Part shown: piece after piece, positions 26,004-54,552 of the stretch | Layout of the letters: the number at the start of each line of letters is the position of its first letter | Position numbering within the stretch: the stretch's first letter is position 1 | Source of the DNA: Eleftheria terrae | GTDB lineage: Bacteria; Pseudomonadota; Gammaproteobacteria; Burkholderiales; Burkholderiaceae_C | Length of the DNA: 64,000 bases | NCBI RefSeq assembly: GCF_030419005.1 | Contig: NZ_CP106952.1 | Coordinates: 434,001-498,000, forward strand | Reading direction: 5' to 3' | Notes under the pieces: generated by a model | What the model was told of the DNA's origin: nothing | Seen by the model: the letters and a program-made list of their open reading frames with translations, nothing else | Database searches by the model: none | Position numbers and translations under genes: made by a program

Positions 26004-26996
26004 ATGTGGAACCGACTGAAGTGGATGCTTTTGGCCCTTGCCGCCCTGGTGGCGACCCCGTTGCCCGCCATGGCGCAAGAACCCGCGGCAGCAGCTGCCT
26101 CCGCCGATGAGGCGATGTACTACATCGTGACCCGCCCCGATCTGCGGCGTTGCGCCTTCCCGATGTGCGGCGGCTACTTCGTGCGTGCGGTCAACAAGCC
26201 GCGCACCCAGTGTGCCGACGGCAGCTGGCAGGCCGAGTGCCATGCGGCCGTGCTCGACACGGCGCCGACGCGCTGGAGCGAAGGCGAGCGTGCGGCCTTC
26301 CTGCTCAAGTTCGGCCAGGGCCATGCGCTGGTGCGCGGCACCCTGGCCGCCGTGCGGCAGGAAGGACTGCCGTGGATCGTCCCCACGCTGACGGCCACCG
26401 AAGGCTGGGAGGGCCAGGTCCAGCGCGCAGGCGGCGGCGCGGTCTACCGTGTGCAAGACAACGGCATCCGCTGCATCACCCACCCTTGCCCGAGCATCGA
26501 GCAGCAGGCCTTGAACTTCGTGGCCAAGCGAGCCATCGCCGGCGTCGAACTCGACAAGGCGGGAGCCTCGGCCCAGCAGACCGCCGAGGGGGTGCAAGCC
26601 CTGTCGGCGCCCGGCCTGCTGGTGGCCGGCCGGCATCGCACGGTGAGCGGTCCGGGCGGCGTGCGCGACGTGCTCGTGGCCACCGAGTTCTACCTGCAGC
26701 GACTGGCGCAACTGCCCGCCACCCCGCGCGCCTGCGGCGGCAAGGCCGGGGCAGCGGCCTGTGGGGCGGGTGAGTTCTGCGATGCGTCGCTGCCCAATGC
26801 CTGTGCCGCCGGCAGCGTGGCAGGTGCCTGTCGCACGGTGCCCGACGTCTGCATTGCACTGGCCGATCCGGTCTGTGGTTGCGACGGCGTGACCTATGGC
26901 AATGACTGCGAGCGTGCCGCCGCGCGCGTGCAACTGGCCCATCGCGGTGCCTGCGAGGGCGCCGCACCCACCGCCGCGCCCAGCAAGCGCCGTTGA
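26004..26996 (+). CDS. exported DUF6748 plus Kazal-type inhibitor protein
   Basis: A 330-residue protein with a signal peptide (MLLALAALVATPLPAMA). Residues about 38-235 match the DUF6748 type (YYIVTRPDLRRCAFPMCGGY near the start, DNGIRCITHPCPS in the middle). After a Cys-rich linker, residues about 275-315 are a Kazal domain: CRTVPDVCIALADPVCGCDG followed by VTYGNDCERAAARV and a final Cys. Kazal domains are tight serine-protease inhibitors, so the secreted product may block host, predator or self proteases. No ribosome-binding site is obvious before ATG 26004. A strong intrinsic terminator follows at 27039. Confidence 0.83.
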   Translation: MWNRLKWMLLALAALVATPLPAMAQEPAAAAASADEAMYYIVTRPDLRRCAFPMCGGYFVRAVNKPRTQCADGSWQAECHAAVLDTAPTRWSEGERAAFLLKFGQGHALVRGTLAAVRQEGLPWIVPTLTATEGWEGQVQRAGGGAVYRVQDNGIRCITHPCPSIEQQALNFVAKRAIAGVELDKAGASAQQTAEGVQALSAPGLLVAGRHRTVSGPGGVRDVLVATEFYLQRLAQLPATPRACGGKAGAAACGAGEFCDASLPNACAAGSVAGACRTVPDVCIALADPVCGCDGVTYGNDCERAAARVQLAHRGACEGAAPTAAPSKRR

Positions 26997-27038
26997 CCGG
27001 AGTCGCGCAGACTGCTCCTGACACGAGCCGTCCTTGAT

Positions 27039-27082
27039 CCAGCGCGTGGACGCCTCGAGGCGTCCACGCGCTGGTCTTTCTT
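27039..27082 (+). terminator. intrinsic terminator after the Kazal gene
   Basis: A perfect 16-bp stem (arms 27039-27054 and 27059-27074) with a TCGA loop is followed by TCTTTCTT. It lies 42 bp after the stop codon and is the clearest rho-independent terminator in the window. Confidence 0.88.
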
Positions 27083-27111
27083 GCGCCCCTTGCCCCGCCT
27101 GGCCTGTTGGG

Positions 27112-27948
27112 TAGCCCCGGTGCCGTCGTCTGGACGCCGCCGGGCGATGGCCGCGGCGTGGCCAGCCATCTGGTGGAAGACATCCGCCATGCGCGCACGG
27201 TGCAAGGCCGCAAGGTCATCCTCTCGGTCGTGGCGCCGGCAACGGCATGAGCTTTCCCGACCGGGCCAAGGCGCAGGCCGTTGTCAACAGCGTGGCGGTC
27301 TTGTGAATCCGGCTCGGCGGCTTCGACGGCCTCGACTGGAACACCTATGCGCGCACGGTGCAGGGCCGCAAGGTCATCCTCTCGGTCGGTGGGGCCGGCA
27401 ACGGCATGAGCTTTCCCGACCGGGCCAAGCCGCAGGCCGTCGTCGACAGCCTGGCGGCCTGATGCACCCGGCTCGGGGGCTTCGACCGCGTCGACTGGAA
27501 CACCTTCGAGGCCGGCCAGGCACCCGACACGGCGGAGAGGATCTGGATCAGCCAAGAGCTGAAGCGGCGCTGTCCCGGCTTCATCATCACTTTGCCACCG
27601 GCGCCGTGGAGCGCGTGCGACCAACGCTTCTGCCAGGCCATGGTGCAGGCCGGTGCCATGGCCTACGCCGCGCCGCAGTAGCACGACGGCCCCGCGCTTG
27701 CCGACCCGGCCTATGGCGCCGAGAACATCCGCACCGGGGTGCGCCTGCTGGGTGAGGAGCCGGTGGTGGTGGGCTTCGGCGTGGCCGATGCACCGAACGA
27801 CATGCGCATCGACCAGGCGGCCGGCGCCCGGAGGCAGGTGAAGGCCGAACACCCGGGCCTGCGCCGCAGCTTCCACCGGCAGATCCATACCGACGAAAGC
27901 CAGGGCTGGCCCTTCGCCACCACGATGCAGCCCTTGACCAGGCCTTGA
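27112..27948 (+). pseudogene. broken GH18 chitinase-like gene with internal duplication
   Basis: Pieces of a GH18 chitinase read in shifting frames: AVVWTPPGDGRGVASHLVED, GRKVILSVGGAGNGMSFPD, GGFDRVDWNTFE, SQELKRRCPGFIITLPPAPW, FCQAMVQAGAMAYAAPQ and EEPVVVGFGVAD. A frameshift near 27230, stop codons near 27314, 27461 and 27680, and loss of the N-terminus make it non-functional. The GH18 motif region reads DWN rather than DxDxE. A segment of about 158 bp is tandemly duplicated (27191-27348 and 27349-27507). The intact ancestor would have been a secreted chitin-cleaving enzyme. Confidence 0.8.
27191..27507. repeat. tandem duplication (~158 bp, two copies) inside the chitinase pseudogene
   Basis: The block beginning GCGCGCACGGTGCA recurs at 27349, and the block around GGCTTCGACGGCCTCGACTG at 27318 recurs at about 27477, an offset of 158-159 bp. 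The copies differ by several substitutions and a one-base indel, so the duplication is not recent. Confidence 0.8.
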
Positions 27949-28699
27949 TCTCGCAAGGGCAGGCCCTGCGGGGTTTGCCCTGGCCGGGGTGGTCGAGCCG
28001 CGCAAGTGACGCACCACCCGCGGTGCCACCCGTTCGCTGCGCACGATCTCCATCTGCCCTGCTCGACGGCCAGCGCGGTGCATGGAGACCGCGCCACGGC
28101 TTGCCGGCACCGCGCGGGCCGCCGCCGGTCGGGCCAACCCTCCCCGATCTTGGCCAGGCCGCCTGTCTGGTCTTCTGCGCCGGCGACGTGGCGCCGCCGC
28201 AGGCCAAGGCCGTCCCATGAATAGAGGCAACGCCGCTTCAAGCGCTGGGCGGGTCGACGCGGCAGGCAGCCGCCTGCAGGTGCCCTCATGGCGGCATGCG
28301 AGAGCGACCTCGCGCACCGGGCGGCCGACTGCTCGCCGAGACGATGTCGCGGCCCTCGATGGCGGCCTTCGCATGCCGCGCACCGGCCTGCGGCCCGAGC
28401 GGGCCACGAGCTCGGCGCGGGGCGGTTCCTGCCGCGTGAATTCCGACCGTGGCAGCTGCCACGACCTCCACCCCACCCGTGCGACAGCGCACATCGGCCA
28501 GGCCGGCGCGCGATCCCAAGCACGCCACAAAGTGCACGAAAACCGGAGAAGCGCTGCACAACGCCCTCAATACCGCGCCGGGGATGCCGTTGATGTCGCA
28601 TGTAGGCCCCGCGGGCGCAGAGCCCGCCGTGAGGCTGCCATTTGTCGTGGTTGTTGCTGCTGCTACCCAGCGGCAGTCAAATCGATTTCAGAGTATCAA
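27949..28699. other. 751-bp gap without a supported gene
   Basis: Nothing convincingly coding lies between the chitinase remnant and the chemoreceptor. The last ~80 bp become AT-rich and probably contain the chemoreceptor promoter. The rest is GC-rich with only low-complexity open frames. Confidence 0.4.
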
Positions 28700-30241
28700 A
28701 TGAATATCGCAAACCTGAAGATAGGTTCCCGGTTGGCCCTGGCCTTCTCGGTCGTGATCGCACTGCTGCTGGTGACCCTGGCGGTTGGCATGACGGTGGT
28801 GGATCGGCTTGGTGCCGTGATGGACAAGGTGGTGGACGACCGCTACGCGCAGATCGCGCTGAGCAACACCATCAAGTCGTATGGCGACAAGGGCGTCATC
28901 ACGATCGGCCGCATCCTGCTGTCCAACACGCCGGAGCAGGTCAAGAAGCACACGGACGACTACGCCGCCATCCGCGCTGCGAACACCGAGAACCTGTCCA
29001 AGCTCGAGAAGCTGCTGAACACTCCCGAGGCCAAGGCCATCTTCGAGGAGCAGACCAACGCGCGCAAGGAATACGGCGCCGTGGTGCGCAAGGTGTTCGA
29101 CCTGATGAAGGCCGGCCAGCGCGACGAGGCCATGGCGGTCTACCAGAACGAGATGCCGGCGCCCCAGGCGCGGTATTACGCGCTGATCGACAAGATGGTC
29201 GACCTGCAGGCCAACAGCATGGTGTCGGACGTGACCGGCGCCCGCCAGAGCTCGGGCCGCGCGAAGTTCCAGATGGTCCTGGCGTCGCTGGTGGCCATGC
29301 TGCTCGGCGTCGGCACCGCTTACTACATCACCAAGTCCATCACCCGCCCGATCCAGCGCGCCATCGACCTGGCGGAATCGGTCGCGGCCGGCAACCTGAC
29401 CCATCGCGTGGAAGTCGAGGGCAAGGACGAGGTGGGCCGCCTGATCCAGGCGCTGCAAAGCATGGTGCAGAGCCTGCACGGCATCGTCTCGCAGGTGCGG
29501 GTGGGGGCCGACACCATCGCCACCGCGGCGCATGAAGTTTCCCAGGGCAACCTCGACCTGTCGGCACGCACCGAGCAACAGGCCAGTGCGCTGCAGGAGA
29601 CGGCTTCCGCGATGGAGCAGCTGACCTCGGCCGTGAAGAACAGCGCCGACGGTGCCAGCGAGGCCAGCAAGTCGGCCATCTCGGCCTCCGAGATCGCCGC
29701 CCAAGGCGGCCAGGTGGTGGGCCAGGTGATCGACACCATGGGCTCCATCGCCAGCTCGTCCAAGCGCATCGTCGAGATCATCGACGTGATCGACGGCATT
29801 GCCTTCCAGACCAACATCCTGGCGCTGAATGCCGCCGTCGAGGCGGCGCGTGCCGGCGAGCAGGGCCGTGGCTTCGCGGTCGTGGCCGGCGAAGTGCGCA
29901 GCCTGGCGCAACGCAGCGCCCAGGCGGCCAAGGAAATCAAGTCGCTCATCGACGCCTCGGCCGCCCAGGTCGACCAGGGCAGCAAGATGGTGGAGCAGGC
30001 CGGCGCGACGATGCAGCAGGTCGTGACCAGCATCCAGCAGGTGAGCAGCATCGTGGCCGAGATCAGCGCATCCAGCCGCGAGCAGAGCATGGGCATCGAG
30101 CAGGTCAACGCCGCCATTCTGCAGATGGACGACTCGACCCAGAAGAACGCCGCCATGGTGGAACAAGGCACCGCCTCCGCGCGTGCCATGCATGACCAGG
30201 CGAAGGAACTGACCGACGTGGTCCGCGCCTTCGCGCTCTGA
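28700..30241 (+). CDS. methyl-accepting chemotaxis protein
   Basis: A 513-residue chemoreceptor. TM1 spans residues about 11-32, followed by a periplasmic four-helix-bundle ligand domain (about 35-188), TM2 (about 190-212), HAMP (212-265, [20 protein letters not shown]) and a cytoplasmic signalling hairpin whose tip reads [20 protein letters not shown]. Methylation helices flank it. It would couple to CheA/CheW at the membrane; no other che genes are here, so it is an orphan receptor. The AT-rich upstream sequence has no clear Shine-Dalgarno. It has no CheR/CheB-tethering pentapeptide at the C-terminus (ends RAFAL). Confidence 0.92.
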   Translation: MNIANLKIGSRLALAFSVVIALLLVTLAVGMTVVDRLGAVMDKVVDDRYAQIALSNTIKSYGDKGVITIGRILLSNTPEQVKKHTDDYAAIRAANTENLSKLEKLLNTPEAKAIFEEQTNARKEYGAVVRKVFDLMKAGQRDEAMAVYQNEMPAPQARYYALIDKMVDLQANSMVSDVTGARQSSGRAKFQMVLASLVAMLLGVGTAYYITKSITRPIQRAIDLAESVAAGNLTHRVEVEGKDEVGRLIQALQSMVQSLHGIVSQVRVGADTIATAAHEVSQGNLDLSARTEQQASALQETASAMEQLTSAVKNSADGASEASKSAISASEIAAQGGQVVGQVIDTMGSIASSSKRIVEIIDVIDGIAFQTNILALNAAVEAARAGEQGRGFAVVAGEVRSLAQRSAQAAKEIKSLIDASAAQVDQGSKMVEQAGATMQQVVTSIQQVSSIVAEISASSREQSMGIEQVNAAILQMDDSTQKNAAMVEQGTASARAMHDQAKELTDVVRAFAL

Positions 30242-30264
30242 CCCTCGCCATCCAGTCCTGACCG

Positions 30265-30284
30265 GCTGCGGCGCGATCCGCAGC
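30265..30284 (+). terminator. possible terminator hairpin after the chemoreceptor
   Basis: GCTGCGG (30265-30271) and CCGCAGC (30278-30284) form a 7-bp stem with a 6-nt loop, 23 bp after the chemoreceptor stop codon. No T-run follows, so it may be only a 3'-stabilising structure. Confidence 0.35.
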
Positions 30285-30485
30285 GGTCCCTGTCCCGGGT
30301 GGCAGGCAAGACATCCGCCGGGCGACCTGCCCGGCAGCCTCGGTGGGCCCGTGAGCTTCTCCCGAAGGGAAGGCACGGCCCGTGAACGGGCCCTCGCCAC
30401 GGCGGTGCCGCAGCCTTGCGGCGCCGGCGCGGCGCAGACCGCCCATGGAGCTTCGGCTCCACTTTTCATTTGGTCCAGCAGACCC

Positions 30486-33107
30486 ATGTCTACAGATACG
30501 CTTATCGCAGGTGCGGCGGCGGGCGCTCGCCATGCCCTCATCGAACAGCAGGCGCAGCCGGCAGATCATGCCCTCGCCGGTCTTCGTCCGCAGGTGCGGC
30601 GCTTCATCGAGGCACACCGCCGTGACGGCCACCGCCATGCCGTGCTCGACCCGCTGGGTGCATCCCAGCCGCTGGATGCAGAAGGCCTGTCGCTGGCCGG
30701 CTTCGGCCTGTCGGCCGATGAGCCGGTGGCTGCAGACGGCAGCGCCTGGCAGGGCGCGCGCACCGTGCAGGAGCTCGACCGGCTGCTGAAGGGCGCCTAC
30801 TGCGGCACGCTGGCGCTGGATGCGTCGGCGGTGCGCGACGACGATCGCCGTGAGTGGCTGCAGGCCCGCATGGAAGCCGCTGTCAGCCAGCCCGAACGCG
30901 GCGGCAAGCGCTTGCTCGACCGCCTGGTGCGTGCCGAAGCGTGGGAGCAGTTCGTGGCCGGGCGCTTTCCTGATGCCAAGCGCTTCTCGCTGGAAGGTTG
31001 CGAAGCCCTGGTGCCGCTGCTGGATGCGCTGATCGAGGAAGCCGCAGCGCATGGGCTGGGCGAGATCTTCATGGGCATGCCACATCGGGGACGGGTCAAT
31101 GTGCTCGTCAACGTACTCGGCATGTCGCCGGCCGACGTGCTCGACTACTTCGACCCGGCTTCGCCCCACCCCGAGCGCCACCGCGACCTGGTGTACCACC
31201 TGGGCGGCTCGCACCGGGTGACCACGGAGCGCGGCGAGGTGGCCGTCACCCTGGCCTACAACCCCTCGCACCTGCAGAGCGTGTACCCCGTGGTGACGGG
31301 CATGGCGCTGGCCAGCCGGACGCTGGCACCGCCTGCGCAGCAGAACCGCGCGATGGCCCTGGTACTGCATGGCGACGCGGCCTTTGCGGGCCAGGGCGTG
31401 GTGATGGAGACGCTGGCGCTGACGCAGAAGCCGGGCTACTCGGTGGGCGGCACGGTGCACGTGATCATCAACAACCAGGTGGGCTTCACCGAACTCAACC
31501 TGATGAGCGCCGCACGATCGCGCTACTGCACCGACGTGACGCGCATGGTCGACGCGCCCGTGCTGCGCGTGAATGCCGACGCGCCCGAGCAGGTGCTGCG
31601 CGCCGCCGCCATGGCGGTGGAGTACCGCACCGTCTTCGGATGCGACGTGGTCATCGACCTGATCGGCTACCGCCGCCTGGGCCATTCGGAGCACGACGTG
31701 CCGGCGCTGACCAACCCGGGCGGCCATGCCAGGACGCAGCACAAGCCTTCGGTGGTGGCCTTGTATGGTGCCGCCCTGGTGGCGGCCGGCGTTGCCTCGC
31801 AGGACGAGATGGCCGCCTACCTGGTGGCCCGCCAGTCGGCCGCCGTCGCCGCCTTCAGCGACAAGCGCCGCAGCGCACCGGCCGAGGCGCAGCCGCTGCA
31901 AGGCACGGCCTCGGTGCCCTTCACGCACAGCGCGCTCCAGCAGGCCGTGGCCGCCATGACGCGCCTGCCGCAGGGCTTCGAGCCGCACCCGCAGGTTCGC
32001 AGCCTGATCGAGCGCTGGAAAGCGACTTCGAGCGACATGCAGGCCCCGGCGGATTGGTGCTTCGCGGAGAACATGGCCTATGCCTCGGTGCTGGGCGCTG
32101 GCGTCGATGTGCGGGTGTCGGGGCTGGACGTGCAGCGCGGCACTTTCATGCACCGGCATGCCGCCTGGCACGACCAGGCGCAGCAGGCCGGCGAGGGCGC
32201 GCCCTTCATCCCGCTGCAGCACCTGGGCGCCGCGGCGCGCTTCGACGTGGTGAACTCGGTGCTGTCCGAAGAGGCGGTGGTCGGCCTCGAGTACGGCTAC
32301 AGCGTGCAGGCTTCGCGCGCGCTGACGATCTGGGAAGCGCAGTTTGGCGACTTCGTCAACGGCGCGCAGGTGTTCATCGACCAGTACATCAGCGCCGGCG
32401 AAGACAAGTGGGGCTACCGCTCGGCCCTGGCCATGCTGCTGCCGCATGGCCATGAAGGCGTGGGCCCGGAGCACTCCAACGCGCACCTGGGCCGCTTCCT
32501 GTCGCTGTGTGGGGAGCACAACCTGCGGGTGGCATATCCGTCGACCTCGGCCCAGATGTTCCACCTGCTGCGCCGCCAGGCCTTCTGTGCCGAGCGCAAG
32601 CCGCTGGTGGTGATGACGCCGAAGGTCAAGCTCTACAAGGAGCCGGGCTCGCACTCGCCGCTGGCGCAGCTGCTCGCAGGTGACTTCCAGCCGGTGCTGG
32701 ACGACGAGCAGGTGAGCTCTCCCGAGGAGGTGACGCGCGTCGTGCTGTGCAGCGGCAAGCTGCACTACCAGCTGCGCCGCGGGCAGCTCCAGCATGTCTG
32801 CGCCGAGGTGGCCCTGCTGCGAGTGGAAGAGCTCTATCCCTTCCCGGCGGAGACCCTGGCCGCGATGCTGGCACGCTACCCGCGGTTGCGCACGGTGGTG
32901 TGGGCGCAGGAAGAAAACCTGTACCACGGTGCGTGGTCCTTCGTGCGCGACGACCTGGCCCGTGCCTGCCCGGCCGGTGTCGAGCTGCAATGCGTCTCGC
33001 AGCCGAATACGGCGTCGGGTGCCACCTCGTCCTATGCGGTGCACCACCGCCAGGAGGCGGCGCTCGTCGAGCGAGCCCTTGGCGTGCAGGGGCCGCAGCA
33101 GGGCTGA
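30486..33107 (+). CDS. 2-oxoglutarate dehydrogenase E1-like thiamine enzyme (stand-alone SucA paralogue)
   Basis: An 873-residue thiamine-diphosphate enzyme, shorter than typical SucA (about 930-950). Visible E1 motifs are GMPHRGRVNVLVNVLG, AYNPSHLQSVYPVVTG, LHGDAAFAGQGVV (ThDP/Mg site), INNQVGFTE, YRRLGHSEHDVP and the C-terminal VWAQEENLYHGAWSF. Two differences from usual SucA are seen: NPSHLQ for NPSHLE and GHSE for GHNE. No sucB (E2) or lpd (E3) lies nearby, so it is not the TCA operon copy. It may decarboxylate another 2-oxo acid or carry out carboligation. Upstream of the NRPS it could supply a precursor, but that is inference. The ribosome-binding site before ATG 30486 is weak. Confidence 0.85.
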   Translation: MSTDTLIAGAAAGARHALIEQQAQPADHALAGLRPQVRRFIEAHRRDGHRHAVLDPLGASQPLDAEGLSLAGFGLSADEPVAADGSAWQGARTVQELDRLLKGAYCGTLALDASAVRDDDRREWLQARMEAAVSQPERGGKRLLDRLVRAEAWEQFVAGRFPDAKRFSLEGCEALVPLLDALIEEAAAHGLGEIFMGMPHRGRVNVLVNVLGMSPADVLDYFDPASPHPERHRDLVYHLGGSHRVTTERGEVAVTLAYNPSHLQSVYPVVTGMALASRTLAPPAQQNRAMALVLHGDAAFAGQGVVMETLALTQKPGYSVGGTVHVIINNQVGFTELNLMSAARSRYCTDVTRMVDAPVLRVNADAPEQVLRAAAMAVEYRTVFGCDVVIDLIGYRRLGHSEHDVPALTNPGGHARTQHKPSVVALYGAALVAAGVASQDEMAAYLVARQSAAVAAFSDKRRSAPAEAQPLQGTASVPFTHSALQQAVAAMTRLPQGFEPHPQVRSLIERWKATSSDMQAPADWCFAENMAYASVLGAGVDVRVSGLDVQRGTFMHRHAAWHDQAQQAGEGAPFIPLQHLGAAARFDVVNSVLSEEAVVGLEYGYSVQASRALTIWEAQFGDFVNGAQVFIDQYISAGEDKWGYRSALAMLLPHGHEGVGPEHSNAHLGRFLSLCGEHNLRVAYPSTSAQMFHLLRRQAFCAERKPLVVMTPKVKLYKEPGSHSPLAQLLAGDFQPVLDDEQVSSPEEVTRVVLCSGKLHYQLRRGQLQHVCAEVALLRVEELYPFPAETLAAMLARYPRLRTVVWAQEENLYHGAWSFVRDDLARACPAGVELQCVSQPNTASGATSSYAVHHRQEAALVERALGVQGPQQG

Positions 33108-33641
33108 GCGGCTGTCGGCCGGAGTGAGCGCGCCTCACCGGCCGCGCTTCGCCGGGCGTCGGGGGTGGACCGCCGGCGCCCGGGTGGCGACCCGAGGCGC
33201 GCTCCCGGTCCCGTGCCTGAGAGCCGGGGCCCGACCAGCGGTGGGGGCCGGAGCCGGGGCACCACCCCCGTGTGCCGCGGAAGCTGTCTGCCATGGCGTG
33301 CAGGCCACGCGCTCCGGCAGCGCGCGGCGTCTCGCGACGAGTGGCGAAGGCCCACACCGCGTCCGTTGCCCACTGGCAGCACCGGCCGCCCACCGGCGCG
33401 CTGCGCCCCTGTCCATCGCCTGCGCCAACCGCAGGGCGGGCACGCTTCATTTGCTGCCCGGCGACATCCCGGGATGACTGGCACCTCGATCGCAGGGAGC
33501 CGGGCGACGCATTTCTCCGGCGATTCACCTGCCGCCCCGGGCCATCCGACGCACCGTGCATCACCCCTCATCCACGAGCGGCAGGGTGATGGGCCGGGGC
33601 CTATAGTGGCGGAAGGTTCCTGCTCTCTCGAAGGAGGCGCC
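33108..33641. other. 534-bp gap with a GC-rich hairpin
   Basis: No supported gene is found. Imperfect hairpin arms at 33117-33142 (GGCCGGAGTGAG paired with CTCACCGGCC, two-base bulge) follow the E1-like gene and may be its terminator. Confidence 0.35.
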
Positions 33642-34346
33642 ATGGGATTCATCCAGTCGCTGAACGCGGTTCTCCTCGGTGCCACGGTCGCCCTTCCTGT
33701 CGCGGCGCGCCCCGTGAGGGTCGACCATGAGGTCACGTGGACGGAGCGGGTCTGGCTTCACCACGGCTTCTACGTCTCGGCTCCCCTCAGCGAACCGCCG
33801 GTTGTCATTGCCCTCTCCTTCGACAACACGGTGCTGGAGCCGGTCGACGTCTCTCCCAGCTCCCGAAGCCATCAGCTCGGTGTGTCGGGCAGCACGCAGT
33901 GGGGACCGGGGAGTGCACCGCCGCCGACCGGGAGGTATGAGAGCGTCACGCGCATCGTGCAGGACTGGAGCGGGCCGCAGCTCGTGACGTCCCTGACGCA
34001 CAGCCGGTCCTGGCTTGCGGAAGGCGAAGACCAGGGGTGGGCCTCATCCGTCACAGCGACCTTCCATTCGCCGTGGCAAGAACCGCCTGCGCTGACAGCG
34101 GACGCGGTGCTCGAGATGCTCACCGCCCAGCTCGACCGGCCCCTGCCTGCGTCCGCCTACGAGTACCGCAGCTGGGGCAGCCAGGACGGCATTCTGCAGT
34201 GGGACGAAACGGTGTACGGCACCGTGCGCATCGTGGGCGTGCAGGCGATTCCCGAGCCCCGCACGACATGGCTGTGGGGTGCGGGACTCTGGGTCCTGGC
34301 TTGGCAGGGACGTCGCTCGGTGCATCGACGCGGCCCTGCGGTGTGA
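33642..34346 (+). CDS. small exported protein with a PEP-CTERM-like tail
   Basis: A 234-residue protein with a signal peptide (LNAVLLGATVALPVAARP) and a C-terminal signal of PEP-CTERM form: IPEPRTTWLW, a hydrophobic stretch GAGLWVLAW, then RRSVHRR. The middle is beta-rich (ESVTRIVQDWSGPQLVTSLT). AAGGAGG stands at 33631, giving ATG 33642. It is probably surface-associated and processed by an exosortase encoded elsewhere. Together with the protein at 18195-19016 it shows that the host uses the PEP-CTERM system. Confidence 0.75.
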   Translation: MGFIQSLNAVLLGATVALPVAARPVRVDHEVTWTERVWLHHGFYVSAPLSEPPVVIALSFDNTVLEPVDVSPSSRSHQLGVSGSTQWGPGSAPPPTGRYESVTRIVQDWSGPQLVTSLTHSRSWLAEGEDQGWASSVTATFHSPWQEPPALTADAVLEMLTAQLDRPLPASAYEYRSWGSQDGILQWDETVYGTVRIVGVQAIPEPRTTWLWGAGLWVLAWQGRRSVHRRGPAV

Positions 34347-34387
34347 GGCGGCGGCTGTCCGATGGACAGCCTGCTCACGGCACGCAC

Positions 34388-34444
34388 GATCTCCTCGATC
34401 TCCTCGATCTCCTCGACAACCTGAACGCCTGAACGCCTCAACGC
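34388..34444. repeat. two adjacent short tandem arrays
   Basis: Three copies of the 9-mer GATCTCCTC (34388-34414) are followed by three copies of an 8-mer CTGAACGC (34421-34444, last copy CTCAACGC). They are not inside a supported gene. Confidence 0.85.
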
Positions 34445-34775
34445 CTTCGACTGGTGGCGGCGCCTTGCATCGCTTCATCACCAGAGCCCGGCTGTTGAGC
34501 GCTGTCGCAAGTGCCCTGCGCATGGCCGCTCCACGCCGCAGTGAATCAGGCGGTTCCCGCGCCGTGGCCGCGACCTCGGCCCTGCTGTCGAGGGCCGCGA
34601 TGCGCGCTGCGGATGAAGGCAGGGCAGAGCGAAATACCGATTCGACACCGGGCCTCGGTGCCCAGTCCGACCTGTTCATCTCTGCAGGTTGTCAGCTTCA
34701 TCTGAACGAAGCAAGCGTCCCATCATTCGCGCCTTCATGGCACTGGGGCGCTGTCATGCCAGGGTCACGTTCTGC

Positions 34776-34790
34776 TGGCACTGAGTGCCA
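34776..34790. promoter_or_regulatory. palindrome TGGCACT-G-AGTGCCA, candidate operator
   Basis: A perfect 7-bp inverted repeat around a single G lies about 245 bp upstream of the NRPS start at 35035, in the AT-richer leader. Its symmetry suits a dimeric transcription factor. Confidence 0.45.
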
Positions 34791-34947
34791 CAAGAGGACA
34801 CGATCCATCGGATCGACCCAGTCTCCCTGTTCGTTGTGACAGTTGCCATCGCACCGCTGATGGAGCAGCCAAAAAGGCCCTGCCTTGCCAGTGCTGACTT
34901 GGTCATTCATTGCACTGTCACTGGCCTCTGTTGTCCTTCATGAGGTC

Positions 34948-34963
34948 CTACGTGAACACGTAG
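34948..34963. promoter_or_regulatory. palindrome CTACGTG-AA-CACGTAG, candidate NRPS operator
   Basis: A perfect 7-bp inverted repeat with a 2-bp centre ends 71 bp before the preferred NRPS start. It is the best candidate for direct control of the peptide operon. No regulator gene is adjacent in the window, so the binding protein is unknown. Confidence 0.5.
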
Positions 34964-35034
34964 TTGTTGAGACTCGCCGACGTTGTGTGTAATCGCACGG
35001 GTTCATGGCGGACCATCTTGAAGGACCTTGGAGT

Positions 35035-54548
<19,514 letters not shown>

Positions 54549-54552
<4 letters not shown>

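Larger units (their letters stand above)
34347..34947. other. long NRPS leader region
   Basis: About 600 bp without a supported gene lie between the PEP-CTERM-like gene and the NRPS. It includes short tandem repeats (34388-34444) and a perfect palindrome at 34776-34790. The base composition becomes distinctly less GC-rich after about 34640, consistent with a promoter region for the peptide operon. Confidence 0.45.

Noticed and set aside
28082..28699. N-terminal extension of the chemoreceptor frame back to 28082
   Set aside because: The added sequence is Arg/Ala-rich low complexity. The membrane segment of a chemoreceptor should be near the N-terminus, which fits ATG 28700.
30105..33047. 980-residue minus-strand frame opposite the chemoreceptor end and E1-like gene
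   Set aside because: It is a shadow of the plus-strand genes, His/Arg/Gln-rich with no domains.
30486..33107. Normal TCA-cycle sucA
   Set aside because: E2 and E3 genes are missing next door, the protein is shorter and has changes at conserved motifs, and the location is accessory.
34948..34963. LuxR-type quorum-sensing lux box
   Set aside because: The palindrome does not have the ~20-bp CTG-N10-CAG form of lux boxes, and no luxI/luxR pair is in the window.
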